From the NCBI RefSeq assembly GCF_003967015.1, contig NZ_AP017560.1, positions 868,001-932,000 on the forward strand: 64,000 bases of DNA, read 5' to 3'. This document shows, piece by piece, positions 18,120 through 27,239 of the stretch. Source of the stretch: Pseudanabaena sp. ABRG5-3. Its GTDB lineage: Bacteria > Cyanobacteriota > Cyanobacteriia > Pseudanabaenales > Pseudanabaenaceae. The position numbers and the translations under genes were made by a program. The number at the start of each line of letters is the position of its first letter. The stretch's first letter is position 1. Under the pieces are notes generated by a model that saw only the letters and a program-made list of their open reading frames with translations, was not told the DNA's origin and searched no databases.

Positions 18120-18743
18120 TTAATGGGCAAACACATCGGCATAGCCTAGTAAGTCTAAATATACAATTGTCGGAATATGTGCAAAACAGGCTTTGGCTAA
18201 GTCATAGCGGTTTTCTCGAGTCAACATATCAATGAGCTTACGGTATACAGGCAAGAGATATCGGACATCATTTGCCGCATACTTCAATTGCTCTTCAGAA
18301 AGTGCATGAACATTCCCCCAGTCTGAAGATTGGGAGGTTTTATCTAGCTCAACTTTTTCGAGTTCGCGTACTAGTTCCTTTAAACCATGTTTGTCGGTGT
18401 AGGTTCTAGCTAGCTTGCTAGCAATTTTAGTACAAAAAATTGGATGTGTCGCAATACTAAGATGAGCTTCCAGCATGGCGACATCAAATCTGGCAAAGTG
18501 AAAAACCTTCGTAACGTCAGGTGATTCCATTAAGTACTTAAGATTTGGTGCTTCCGTAATTCCCCGTCCAATTCTCACTAAGCTGACGCTCTCAGCATCA
18601 TTACAAATTTGAATTAAACATAGGCGATCTCGTCTAGGGATCAACCCCATAGTTTCCGTGTCAACGGCGATCGCTTCACAACTGAGATATTCTTGTAGGG
18701 TTTCAAAATCAATATCGTTATCAAAAATTTTAAAAGCTGGCAT
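18120..18743 (-). CDS. RNase D-like 3'-5' exonuclease
   Basis: 207-aa DEDDy exonuclease domain protein without the HRDC domains of full RNase D. Motifs: ExoI VDTETMGLIP, ExoII VFHFARFDVAML, ExoIII YAANDVRYLLPVY with the Tyr of the DEDDy class. It probably trims tRNA or other RNA 3' ends. Directly upstream of guaD (3-bp gap). Confidence 0.88.
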   Translation of the reverse strand: MPAFKIFDNDIDFETLQEYLSCEAIAVDTETMGLIPRRDRLCLIQICNDAESVSLVRIGRGITEAPNLKYLMESPDVTKVFHFARFDVAMLEAHLSIATHPIFCTKIASKLARTYTDKHGLKELVRELEKVELDKTSQSSDWGNVHALSEEQLKYAANDVRYLLPVYRKLIDMLTRENRYDLAKACFAHIPTIVYLDLLGYADVFAH

Positions 18744-18860
18744 CTTAATTTTTAAGTTAGATTCTTAGGTTAGCTCTAGCAATGTTATACAGCTTATATA
18801 CCTTTTATTCTCCTTTAAATTTGCCAAACTTTGACAAATCTATAAGACTTTGAGCAATTA

Positions 18861-18940
18861 AGTAGCTGTGGGCAATCAAATATAAAACCCAAAAGGCTGT
18901 GGCGCACGCGCAGCGTGCGCCACAGCCTTTTGATTATTTT
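18861..18940 (+). repeat. Hairpin element, ATAAAACCC family (copy 2)
   Basis: Exact 19-bp arms at 18891-18909 and 18913-18931 around GCA; core GCGCACGCGCAGCGTGCGC. Left flank ATATAAAACCC, with AGTAGCTGTGGGCAATCAAA further out; right flank GATTATTTT. Located upstream of both the RNase D-like gene and the 19598 gene. Confidence 0.8.
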
Positions 18941-18958
18941 AGTGAGATATTGAAATAA

Positions 18959-19013
18959 TTTTGGGAAGTTCACTCCAAAAGGTTTAACTTCCCAAAACTA
19001 TTTAGGATTGCTA
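18959..19013. repeat. Hairpin of the TCACTCC-loop type
   Basis: TTTTGGGAAGTT pairs with AACTTCCCAAAA around a loop containing TCACTCCAAAAGG; then CTATTTAGGATTGCTATA. The same loop and flank recur at 22346-22405 with a different stem. Confidence 0.7.
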
Positions 19014-19597
19014 TACAGCAACTTTGGTACATGGTTGGTCAAAATAAGAGTCTGATCTAGCAATCCTGCGTTAATTGTGATATTTAGTATTAATCTCAAT
19101 TTCCATCTATAACAGTTGACTGAAAAGTAACAAAGTTCTTGTTTAACTTCTCAGTACAATTTTTATCCAGCAAATACATGTAGTAAATGCTTGAGTATGA
19201 TGGCAATAGTTATACAATGTTTTTAGTAGTGCGCGTCTAGTAGTAAATTATAGTGATTTTGCCGTAAGCATAGGTAAATGTCAAAATCAAAAATTACCAA
19301 AACCAATTGTTAGGTTCTTAATATTTTTGGCGGATCTTCGACAAACTAAAAAATATTAAAACCTTATCCTAAGGAAAATGACTTACCTTAGAACACCTGC
19401 AATTGTGGTTCCTAAAATTTTTGCAAGGTTTATCTTAGCCTTTTACCCCAAAAATTTAGGGTGATGTTTTCATTATAACAAAATGAACTTTTTGATAGAT
19501 TTTTAAGTCATTCCTTAAGTCATCTTTATTTAATTAGTATAATGTTAATCAAACCTTAGGTTTGAGATATTTTACTGTTGCTGAGGAATATATCGAT
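19014..19597. other. AT-rich spacer upstream of the 19598 gene
   Basis: No gene seen. It contains an inverted TTAATATTTTT/AAAAAATATTAA pair (about 19319-19361), two copies of AAGTCAT near 19505-19520 and a -10-like TATAAT at 19538-19543, about 55 nt before the ATG. No HIP1 site noticed here. Confidence 0.45.
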
Positions 19598-20962
19598 ATG
19601 GCACAGTTTTATAATAACTATGAATCTGGAAATTCCCACGAACAAATTACAGATATAACTTCGAGTAGTCTTGAGCAAGCTCAGCAACATATCTATAATT
19701 TTTTTCTAGGCATTATCAAGCATTATCAGGCTGATGATGTCCTAAATCAATTTGAAAAATTATTTATTAAATATGAAGAAATTGATAGTGTTAAAGCCTA
19801 TTATGCCCTAGGTGAAATCATATTTTATAACAAAGAAGATGAGTTTAAAAATACACTTCTTCGCTGTTGCTATATCCTTAATAATAATTGGGCAATCAAT
19901 GGCAATATTAATCTTTGTCATCGATTAGTTGATCTTTTTTTGTCAAATTCTATTGGTATCCCAACTCGTATTCATAAACTTAAAAAGTTAAGAGAATGGC
20001 TCCAAAGATTTGTTCGATCTGAAGAATATAATACCTTGCGATCGCTTTCAGGTAGAGCAGGGGTAAGCAAGAGTTATCATAATTGGTCTGAGCGGTTTTC
20101 TGCTTATCTATTGACTTCAGAATACACAGATTGTAATAAACCAATCGAACAACGCCAATATGCCGAAACTTTGGCTCGCAAAGTCAAACGACAATTTAAG
20201 TTTGATTTGGCAATGTATACGGCACGGATTGACTCCAATCCAAATATTAACCCCCATCGTCCAAATCCTACGACATTAGGAGATGGTGTCCTGATCTTAA
20301 TCAAGAGGGTATTAAATAAACAGGGACATGAAGACTTGAGGTCTGTTGCCAAAAGATTTCGTCGTCAAATGAGTGATATGACTTTAGCGGAATTTAAAGA
20401 TCATCTCCTCTCATACTTAGGGATTTCACGGGATGACTTAGATATTCCTGAGGTGATGCGCTTAACTGTTGTGGAAAAGTTAAAGCATTTTCAAGAACAT
20501 CAAGATGAGGAATCAATTACGCTTAGTTCAATACATGTAGTGTGCAATCGTGTTTTGCAATATCTTTTGTTAAATGAGCGTCGTCACCCCTCTGACTTTT
20601 TGCAATTATCCTTGGAAAGTAATAACTTTCTTGGCTATGTGATTTTATTGCTTAAGGTTGTATTGATATGCCCTAGGAGTCGCTTGTATTTAGAAAGTTA
20701 TATCGCAGAATTAATTAAGTTCTACAGTTCTTATGATGAAGTGGAATGTCGTTCTTTTATTAACTTTTTAGATGTTGTAAATGTTACCCTAGCAATATTT
20801 GATGAGGATACTGACTATAGTTTGGTGAAAATGCGAAATCTTGAAACTGATTTTCCCGATGTAAATTTAGACAACTATCGTGTTTTCTCGCAATCAAAGA
20901 AATTAGTTGATTTAGCAAATAAACCACCTAGTTCACAGGATACGAAAACTTTGATTTCCTAA
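19598..20962 (+). CDS. Large hypothetical protein, helical, no recognised domain
   Basis: 454-aa protein (MAQFYNNYESGNSHEQITDI at the start). The ATG at 19598 is supported by GAGGAA about 9 nt upstream; the frame extends 12 codons to a TTG with no such signal. The sequence is mostly helical and leucine-rich, with a basic central part (ARKVKRQFKFDLAMY; RRQMSDMTLAEFKDHLLSYL). A hydrophobic stretch, NNFLGYVILLLKVVLI, could be buried or membrane-associated. I cannot assign a family. The long AT-rich upstream region sets it apart from neighbours. Confidence 0.7.
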   Translation: MAQFYNNYESGNSHEQITDITSSSLEQAQQHIYNFFLGIIKHYQADDVLNQFEKLFIKYEEIDSVKAYYALGEIIFYNKEDEFKNTLLRCCYILNNNWAINGNINLCHRLVDLFLSNSIGIPTRIHKLKKLREWLQRFVRSEEYNTLRSLSGRAGVSKSYHNWSERFSAYLLTSEYTDCNKPIEQRQYAETLARKVKRQFKFDLAMYTARIDSNPNINPHRPNPTTLGDGVLILIKRVLNKQGHEDLRSVAKRFRRQMSDMTLAEFKDHLLSYLGISRDDLDIPEVMRLTVVEKLKHFQEHQDEESITLSSIHVVCNRVLQYLLLNERRHPSDFLQLSLESNNFLGYVILLLKVVLICPRSRLYLESYIAELIKFYSSYDEVECRSFINFLDVVNVTLAIFDEDTDYSLVKMRNLETDFPDVNLDNYRVFSQSKKLVDLANKPPSSQDTKTLIS

Positions 20963-20965
20963 AAA

Positions 20966-21103
20966 AAAGAAAGATCTACACAAGGTGTAAGTAGCTAGGC
21001 ATAATTAAAAAATAGAGCCAAAACCTGTAGCGCACGCTGCGCGTGCGCTACAGGTTTTGGGGTTTTATATTTAATTGCGCCCAGCTACTTAGATCTTTCT
21101 TTC
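20966..21103 (-). repeat. Hairpin element, ATAAAACCC family (copy 3, reversed)
   Basis: Exact 20-bp arms at 21018-21037 and 21041-21060 around TGC. Flanks are those of the family in reverse: GGGGTTTTATAT on the right and AATTAAAAAATAGAGCC on the left. Outer arms AGTAGCTAGGCATAATTAAA and TTTAATTGCGCCCAGCTACT are nearly complementary, and AAAGAAAGATCT / AGATCTTTCTTTC closes the unit. Lies between convergent genes, touching the hydrolase stop. Confidence 0.82.
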
Positions 21104-22149
21104 TATGATGATACTGATTCTATCCATTCAAAAATACGATTCCATGCCCACCAACGATCGCGATCGCCATATTGGTGCTGACATTTTTTGCTGCTGACAT
21201 AACCCACATGACCACCGTATTGTGTGACTATGAGTTTGATTGCTGGATTGTCTTGAGCAATTTGTTCTAGATCAGGAATGATCGATGGATCAAACATCGG
21301 ATCATCTTGAGCATAAAGAATTAAAGTTGGCTTCTGAAGATGGGGCATGAAGTATAAAGGACAACTAGCATCATAATATTCCTCAACACTAGTAAATCCT
21401 AGTTTAGAGATCGTCAACTCATGATCAAATCCCCAAATGCTATTGGCGCGTTCGACCGCCTCTCGATCAATTGCTTCAGGGTGATTTTTTGCCATAACTC
21501 GCGCTAGTTTCTTCAGTTCACGGGCGATCGCCTTTTCTAAGAATTTACCCAGTTCATCTTTGACCAAATAAGTAAGCGATCGATTAGAGTCCACACTAGG
21601 ACAAATTACCGCACCACCTGCGATATCCGCAGAGGTAATTTCTAAATCACTACCCCAACTAGCGATCGATTCTCCTGCCTTCATTCCCCACAGTGCTAAC
21701 TGTCCGCCGAGAGAATATCCCGTTAGCCAAAATGGTGATGGACATCCTAACTGCTTAGCAGTATTGGCGATGCGAATGAAATCTTCGCCTTCATATAGTC
21801 CATCTGAGGTAAGAGTTGGTGACAGCTCAGCCGTTTTGCCATGGGCGCGCCAATCAAATAAAACCACTGCATAGCCTTTGTCAAAAGCCTTGCGACCAAG
21901 AACTTTGAGAAACCATTGATTATCTAAATCTCCTGTGATGCCATAGGTTCCTACTACTGTGCCTTTGGCATTGGGGGGAACTGCATATTTGCCAAAAATA
22001 GGAACTCCATTTGCACCCGTAAAAATATGCTCTTGGTAAATGGGTTCTGCTTCAATTGTGAAGTCTTCCCACTTTTGGCTTGCCCGCAAGGCTGTATAAA
22101 GAGTCATTAGCAACCCATTGGTTAAATGCCAAGGTGGTGTGTAGAGCAT
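21103..22149 (-). CDS. Alpha/beta hydrolase, YheT-like
   Basis: 348-aa hydrolase of the UPF0017/YheT type. Nucleophile elbow LTGYSLGGQLALWG (Ser in GYSLGG), acid in LILYAQDDPMFDP, and His in YGGHVGYV. An upstream VVLFDWRAHGKTAEL and YGITGDLDNQW help form the oxyanion region. Probably an esterase acting on lipids or short esters; substrate unknown. ATG at 22149; an alternative ATG 14 codons in is possible. Confidence 0.82.
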   Translation of the reverse strand: MLYTPPWHLTNGLLMTLYTALRASQKWEDFTIEAEPIYQEHIFTGANGVPIFGKYAVPPNAKGTVVGTYGITGDLDNQWFLKVLGRKAFDKGYAVVLFDWRAHGKTAELSPTLTSDGLYEGEDFIRIANTAKQLGCPSPFWLTGYSLGGQLALWGMKAGESIASWGSDLEITSADIAGGAVICPSVDSNRSLTYLVKDELGKFLEKAIARELKKLARVMAKNHPEAIDREAVERANSIWGFDHELTISKLGFTSVEEYYDASCPLYFMPHLQKPTLILYAQDDPMFDPSIIPDLEQIAQDNPAIKLIVTQYGGHVGYVSSKKCQHQYGDRDRWWAWNRIFEWIESVSS

Positions 22150-22190
22150 ATGAAGGCAATTCCTTGTTTACATTTCTTTACGTTTAACTA

Positions 22191-22439
22191 TATAGCAATC
22201 CTCAATCATTTTGAGATCTCTAACGTTGGGTAAAGAGAGCATCCGCAGGGTATACCAATTGAAAATTTCTATAGTAATCCTCAATGGATGATGAGAAAAA
22301 GGCATCTACATCAATTCCTAAAATCCTATCAATTATTAAGCAACTATAGGCAATCCTAAATAGTTTGTGGAAGCTCACTCCGAAGGGATGCGCTTCCACA
22401 AACTAAAAAAATCTACAAATGATTTGAGGCTGCTATATC
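22191..22439. repeat. Composite inverted-repeat element with TCACTCC-loop hairpin
   Basis: Outer arms TATAGCAATCCTCAATCATT (22191) and AATGATTTGAGGCTGCTATA (to 22439) are near-complementary. Inside, TAGTTTGTGGAAGC (22361-22374) pairs exactly with 22392-22405 around a loop with TCACTCCGAAGGG. Preceded by AATCCTAAATAG, as in the 18959 element. Located in the divergent spacer before the porin gene. Confidence 0.7.
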
Positions 22440-22644
22440 AAGCAATGAATTAGGATGAAAATGATAGATTTCTTAATTAATTTCACTGATTCTTTTTTTG
22501 TATTCTTAATGTACAATACGTGCAAATATTTTATTTTTAAACAAGCAGGATACTAAGGGGTGAAAAACATAGCTTCAAACCTATAGGGATCATTCTTATT
22601 ACTGTGCTTTGCTAGATTATTGTGAGTTTGTGGAGGCGGCTCAT

Positions 22645-24432
22645 ATGAATTATAGAGTTTATGTAGATAGACAAATATTGTTGCAGCTATTCGCATCTTC
22701 TTGGCAGGTTTTGCTACTTTTTACTTTGTCTATAATAGGATTTGATACAAATGCGATCGCTCAGACTAAATCAAAGCTGAACAACGATCAAATTAGTAAT
22801 CAAAAGGATGTCTCAAAATCTCAGATTACAGGAAAAGTAAATCTTCAAAACTCTCTGGTAAATCTCCAAGATTCTTCAAATATTGTTGTTTCTCCAAATG
22901 AAAATGCTGATACAAATATCTCGCAATCAGTGACATCGGTTTCTCAATTGAGTGATGTGCGATCGACGGACTGGGCATTTACGGCTTTGCAATCTTTGGT
23001 CGAACGTTATGGATGTGTTGCGGGTTATCCCGATTATAAATTTCGTGGTCAACAAGCTATTTCACGTTATGAATTTGCGGCAGGTTTAAATGCTTGCTTA
23101 GATAAAATTAATGAAGTCATTGCGACAGGTCTATCAGATAAAGCCGATAAAGAAGATCTTGCAACTATCCAAAAACTTCAAGAAGAATTTGCAACGGAGT
23201 TATCTGCTTTGCGTGGTCGGATAAATACTCTAGACTCAAAAACCACTGCCTTAGAAGCACAGCAATTTTCGACAACAACCAAACTCTTCGGTCAGGCAAT
23301 CTTTGGGTTGCAGGGGCGTTTTGGCAATACGGCTGATATTTTCCCGCGAGATGGTATTCGGACAGTAGGTGAAGTTGATCAAGGCACAAATCTAACTTTT
23401 GGCTATAACTTGGGACTCACATTCCTCACTCAGTTTGATTCCTTCAATCGCAGCATTCTCCTTGTGGGATTAAGTTCGGGTAATTTAGCTATTAATTCAG
23501 GGTTGCCATTGCGAGATAGTTACACATTACTGGGATATGAGGGAACGACTGCTAATCAAATCACTCTGTCCGATCTCTCCTATCGGTTTAAAGTTAGTAA
23601 TAATGCTGCTTTCATTATTGGTGCGGCTGGAGTTAGCCCTAGTGCTGTATTTCGTGGTCCTAATCGTGTGGAAAGTTCAGGAACTGGGCCAATTTCCGCC
23701 TTTGCTCAGCGCAACCCGATTTTAGGACTTGGTGCGGGTAGTGCAGGGATCGGGTTTGACTGGCAGATCAGCGATCGCATTAGTTTGCAGGGTGTATATG
23801 CCGCAGGTGATCCTGCTAATCCTACTACGGGAGGACTGACGGGTGGTTCGTATGTTACAGGGTTACAAGCTACGCTGATGCCAACGGACTCGATTGATAC
23901 AGCGCTTTATTACCTGCATTCATACACGACAACTGGCTCCCTCAATACTGGAATTGGCGATAGTGTAATTGGTCTGGGCTCAAGTTTTTTAACTGATGCG
24001 ATCGGAGCAACTCTCAACTGGCGGATTAGTCCCTATGTAACTTTAGGCACATGGGGTGGCTATACCAAATCTAATGCGGTTATTGGTGCTTCGGGTACGG
24101 TGGAAACTACGAACTGGATGGTCTATTTGAACTTTCCTGATCTGTTTAAGCAAGGGAATCTGGGGGGGATTTATATTGGACAACCGCCCAAAATTACGAG
24201 TAGTAATTTATCAATCGGTAATGTCCCTAGTTTTCTAAATAGTGCGGGATTTGCTAGCGAAGTAGCAGGTTCACAACCAGCTAGCACAACCCATCTAGAA
24301 CTTTTCTATGTACATCGACTGACCGATCGCATCAGCATTACCCCTGGGCTGATCTTTTTGTTTAATCCTCTTCAGACCTCAACAAGTGACACAGTCACGA
24401 TTGGCACAATTCGCACGACTTTCTCATTCTAA
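22645..24432 (+). CDS. SLH-domain OprB-type porin (iron uptake porin)
   Basis: Outer-membrane porin (about 595 aa) of the cyanobacterial iron-uptake/OprB type. An N-terminal signal segment ends near AIAQ. Then come a Ser/Asn-rich linker, an SLH domain (VRSTDWAFTALQSLVERYGC, followed by RGQQAISRYEFAAGLNACL) that anchors to peptidoglycan, a coiled coil (KADKEDLATIQKLQEEFATE) and a C-terminal beta-barrel ending in IRTTFSF with a terminal Phe. The ATG at 22645 with GGAGG 8 nt before it is preferred over an upstream TTG/GTG-type start. The CHAT gene follows 44 bp later. Confidence 0.9.
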   Translation: MNYRVYVDRQILLQLFASSWQVLLLFTLSIIGFDTNAIAQTKSKLNNDQISNQKDVSKSQITGKVNLQNSLVNLQDSSNIVVSPNENADTNISQSVTSVSQLSDVRSTDWAFTALQSLVERYGCVAGYPDYKFRGQQAISRYEFAAGLNACLDKINEVIATGLSDKADKEDLATIQKLQEEFATELSALRGRINTLDSKTTALEAQQFSTTTKLFGQAIFGLQGRFGNTADIFPRDGIRTVGEVDQGTNLTFGYNLGLTFLTQFDSFNRSILLVGLSSGNLAINSGLPLRDSYTLLGYEGTTANQITLSDLSYRFKVSNNAAFIIGAAGVSPSAVFRGPNRVESSGTGPISAFAQRNPILGLGAGSAGIGFDWQISDRISLQGVYAAGDPANPTTGGLTGGSYVTGLQATLMPTDSIDTALYYLHSYTTTGSLNTGIGDSVIGLGSSFLTDAIGATLNWRISPYVTLGTWGGYTKSNAVIGASGTVETTNWMVYLNFPDLFKQGNLGGIYIGQPPKITSSNLSIGNVPSFLNSAGFASEVAGSQPASTTHLELFYVHRLTDRISITPGLIFLFNPLQTSTSDTVTIGTIRTTFSF

Positions 24433-24476
24433 AAAATGGATTCTGAAAAATAGAGCAAAGTAGTAGAGCAAAGTTT

Positions 24477-25916
24477 ATGAAAATACGTTCGTTGATTTGG
24501 AAAACTGGATGTGCGGTTGTAATTGGCGTAATTTGCAGTGTTGCGCCCTCCTCTGTACCGAGGAGTACTGCCCAATATGGACCGCCTATTCCTCCTATTA
24601 GTCCTTCTCCCAGCAGTAGTTACAGTCCTACTCCCCTAGTGCCGCCGATTGGTTTCCCGACTAGCCCACCTGGAGTACTTTGCGATCGCTTAACAAACAC
24701 AATATGTAGTGGTACTCCTCCTACTCCTAATGTGCCTAGCATCGGTGATCTAGATAACAAAATAAGTAGAGAACTGTGTTCCTATGCAAAGTGTTCGACA
24801 CCTGTGCCAGTCACTCTTGCATTTGTTCAAGATGCACTACAAAGGTCAGCACAGGTTACAGATAGTGCCACTGCTTTGGTTTACCCCAATATTTTTCCTG
24901 ATCGTATAGAGATTTTAATCGTGCCGTCTTCAGGGAAAGAAATCCGTAAAGTTGTTCCCAATGTACAAAGTTCCGAAGTAACTGAAACAGTACAAGAATT
25001 TCTAAATTCTTTGCGTGATTCTAGTAATGATGATTACTTACCCCTAGCACAGAAGCTCTATAACTGGATAATCCGACCAATAGATGAAGATTTACAGTCA
25101 GAGGGAATCAAAACTCTAATTTTTGTGATGGATGGTTCTTTAAGGTCGATTCCGATTAGTGCTTTGCATGATGGTAATAAATTCGTAGTTCAGAAATATG
25201 CCACAGCAACCATCCCATCAATGGGTTTGGTTAATTTACAGTTACGCGATCGCCGCCGTTCGAGCATACTTATTATGGGATTGACTCAAGCCCAGCAAGG
25301 ATTTACGGCTTTGCCGAATGTGGAAGTTGAAACTAAGGTAATCGCCTCAAAGATTTTGCAAGGCAATCTGTTTCTCAATCAAGACTTTACGATTGAAAAT
25401 CTCAAGAATCAGCAAAGTAAAAACAACTATGGAATTGTTCATTTAGCGACTCATGCGCAATTTTTGAGCGATAACATTGATGGTGCTTTTATTCAATTTT
25501 GGAATGAACGGCTTTATCTTAACAATCTTCGTACAATTAGATTGGGAGAAGAGCCAATTGAAATGCTGACATTGAGTGCCTGTGAGACCGCAGTGGGGAA
25601 AAACTTAGGGCTTAGTGGTATGGCTCTTGTATATAAATCTAAGAGTGTACTTGCCTCACTATGGACAGTTAGTGATGCAGGCACTACGCCCTTGATGTTG
25701 TCTTTTTACAGTTATTACCCAACTTCTAAGAGTAAGGCGATCGCAATTCAGCAAGCGCAATTAAATTTATTAGAAGGAAAAGTACGGATTGAATCTGGAC
25801 AGATCAAGGGAGTTGGTAAATTACCTACAATTCCTCTTAATCAGGTTACAGGTGATATTGATCTCAAGCATCCGTACTTTTGGTCTTCCTTTGTTTTAGT
25901 GGGAAATTGGCTCTAA
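24477..25916 (+). CDS. Secreted CHAT-domain protease-like protein
   Basis: 479 aa. An N-terminal hydrophobic signal (TGCAVVIGVICSVAPSSV) is followed by a Pro/Ser-rich stretch (about 35-70) and a C-terminal caspase-like CHAT domain (about 190-475). Catalytic residues are visible as His in GIVHLATHAQFL and Cys in LTLSACETAVG; MDGSLRSIPISAL and KSVLASLWTVSD are also typical. Unusually it has no TPR repeats, which most cyanobacterial CHAT proteins carry, and it is predicted to act outside the cytoplasm. It forms a likely operon with the porin and is followed by a strong terminator. Substrate unknown. Confidence 0.87.
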   Translation: MKIRSLIWKTGCAVVIGVICSVAPSSVPRSTAQYGPPIPPISPSPSSSYSPTPLVPPIGFPTSPPGVLCDRLTNTICSGTPPTPNVPSIGDLDNKISRELCSYAKCSTPVPVTLAFVQDALQRSAQVTDSATALVYPNIFPDRIEILIVPSSGKEIRKVVPNVQSSEVTETVQEFLNSLRDSSNDDYLPLAQKLYNWIIRPIDEDLQSEGIKTLIFVMDGSLRSIPISALHDGNKFVVQKYATATIPSMGLVNLQLRDRRRSSILIMGLTQAQQGFTALPNVEVETKVIASKILQGNLFLNQDFTIENLKNQQSKNNYGIVHLATHAQFLSDNIDGAFIQFWNERLYLNNLRTIRLGEEPIEMLTLSACETAVGKNLGLSGMALVYKSKSVLASLWTVSDAGTTPLMLSFYSYYPTSKSKAIAIQQAQLNLLEGKVRIESGQIKGVGKLPTIPLNQVTGDIDLKHPYFWSSFVLVGNWL

Positions 25917-25949
25917 AAAAAGACCCACGCTTAGCGTGGGTCTTTTTTT
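25915..25949. terminator. Intrinsic terminator after the CHAT gene
   Basis: Stem AGACCCACGC / GCGTGGGTCT with loop TTA, A6 before and T8 after. Works on both strands, so it also serves the minus-strand tRNA gene. Confidence 0.9.
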
Positions 25950-25952
25950 TAA

Positions 25953-26039
25953 CGGAGAGAGAGGGATTCGAACCCTCGTTAAAGTTTCCCCTAAACAGCA
26001 TTTCCAGTGCTGCGCCTTCAACCACTCGGCCATCTCTCC
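25953..26039 (-). tRNA. tRNA-Ser (anticodon GGA)
   Basis: 87-nt cloverleaf on the minus strand. Acceptor GGAGAGA (26033-26039) pairs with TCTCTCC (25954-25960); discriminator G at 25953. D-arm GCCGAGTGGTTGAAGGC; anticodon stem CAGCA/TGCTG with loop CTGGAAA and anticodon GGA (26003-26005); a long variable arm as expected for Ser; T-arm GAGGGTTCGAATCCCTC. The CCA end is not encoded. Confidence 0.96.
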
Positions 26040-26158
26040 TCGCTTAATGTAACAGCAACTTTAAATAAGTTACTTATTTCATCGTGCGGATTTTAATCAT
26101 ACCAAAGCTTGGTACATATGCAAGAGTTGGAATCGTAAAAAAGCAAATTTTTTTGATA

Positions 26159-26194
26159 GTTTTTTTGTTTGCCCATATGGGCAAACAAAAAAAC
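26159..26194. terminator. Terminator of the fcl gene
   Basis: Perfect 16-bp palindrome GTTTTTTTGTTTGCCC with its complement around ATAT, ending exactly at the fcl stop; T-rich on the minus transcript. Confidence 0.8.
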
Positions 26195-27166
26195 TTATGT
26201 AGCGTGTTGGCGATACCAAGCGATCGTCTGGTTTAAACCTTGGCGAAAATCTACCTGTGCTGTGAATCCAAATGACTGCTTAGCGCGTTCGACATCAAGG
26301 CAACGGCGAGGTTGACCATTTGGCTTGTCTGTTTCCCAGACAATCTTGCCATCGTAGCCCATTAGCTCGGCAATCAAATGAATCAAGTCCTTGATCGAAA
26401 TTTCAGAACCTGTGCCAATATTGACAGGCTCAGATTCGTTATAAAGGGCTGATGCAAGGGTAATACCGCGTGCGGCATCCTCAGAATAGACAAACTCTCT
26501 CGTAGGTGTACCATCACCCCATACCGAAATAGTGCGATCGCCTCTTTGTTGAGCTTCATGAACCTTGCGAATCAGTGCAGGAATTACATGGGAGCTACGG
26601 GGATCAAAATTATCTTCAGGTCCATATAGGTTTACGGGCAGGAGATAAATGCCATTAAACCCATATTGCTGACGATAGGACTGTAACTGTACTAGCAGAG
26701 CTTTTTTGGCTACGCCGTAGGGGGCATTGGTAACTTCAGGATAACCATTCCAAAGATCTGATTCTTTAAATGGTACTGGGGTGAAGTTGGGATAGGCGCA
26801 GATCGTACCAACACAGACAAATTTCTGCACACCTGCTTGATAGGCGGCATGAATTAACTGTACGCCCATCATGAGATTATCGTAGAAAAGTTCTGCTGGT
26901 TTTTCACGGTTGAGTCCAATGCCACCAACATGCGCTGCAAGATGAATAATGAGATTTTGTTCTTGAACGACTTTTTCACAAACCGCTAGCGATCGCAAAT
27001 CATGATCTTTTGACCTTGGGACAGTGATCAAATCTGGGTTAGCGCCTGCGGCGACTAGTTGGGCAATTACCTGCTTACCTAAAAAGCCAGCACCACCAGT
27101 GACGAGAATCTTCTGATCTTTAAATTGATCTTGCTGTAGTTGAGAATTGGTTTGAGTTTCTGGCAT
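26195..27166 (-). CDS. fcl: GDP-L-fucose synthase
   Basis: Epimerase-reductase making GDP-L-fucose from GDP-4-keto-6-deoxymannose (323 aa). NAD(P)-binding ILVTGGAGFLGKQV, then AAHVGGIGLNREKPAEL, SSTCIYP-like VGTICAYPNFTPVPF and the catalytic YxxxK in APYGVAKKALL. The ATG at 27166 (MPETQTNSQLQQ) is chosen; the open frame continues upstream into the gmd terminator and gmd itself and has no start signal there. It lies after gmd, the usual order. Confidence 0.92.
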   Translation of the reverse strand: MPETQTNSQLQQDQFKDQKILVTGGAGFLGKQVIAQLVAAGANPDLITVPRSKDHDLRSLAVCEKVVQEQNLIIHLAAHVGGIGLNREKPAELFYDNLMMGVQLIHAAYQAGVQKFVCVGTICAYPNFTPVPFKESDLWNGYPEVTNAPYGVAKKALLVQLQSYRQQYGFNGIYLLPVNLYGPEDNFDPRSSHVIPALIRKVHEAQQRGDRTISVWGDGTPTREFVYSEDAARGITLASALYNESEPVNIGTGSEISIKDLIHLIAELMGYDGKIVWETDKPNGQPRRCLDVERAKQSFGFTAQVDFRQGLNQTIAWYRQHAT

Positions 27167-27211
27167 AGAAATTTCTGTAAAAAATTTAGAGCGATTTGTA
27201 AATAGTTGAAT

Positions 27212-27236
27212 AAAAACCCTGCAAAGCAGGGTTTTT
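27212..27236. terminator. Hairpin between gmd and fcl
   Basis: AAAAACCCTGC / GCAGGGTTTTT (11 bp) with loop AAA, T-run on the minus transcript. It can separate gmd from fcl expression. Confidence 0.8.
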
Positions 27237-27239
27237 AAA

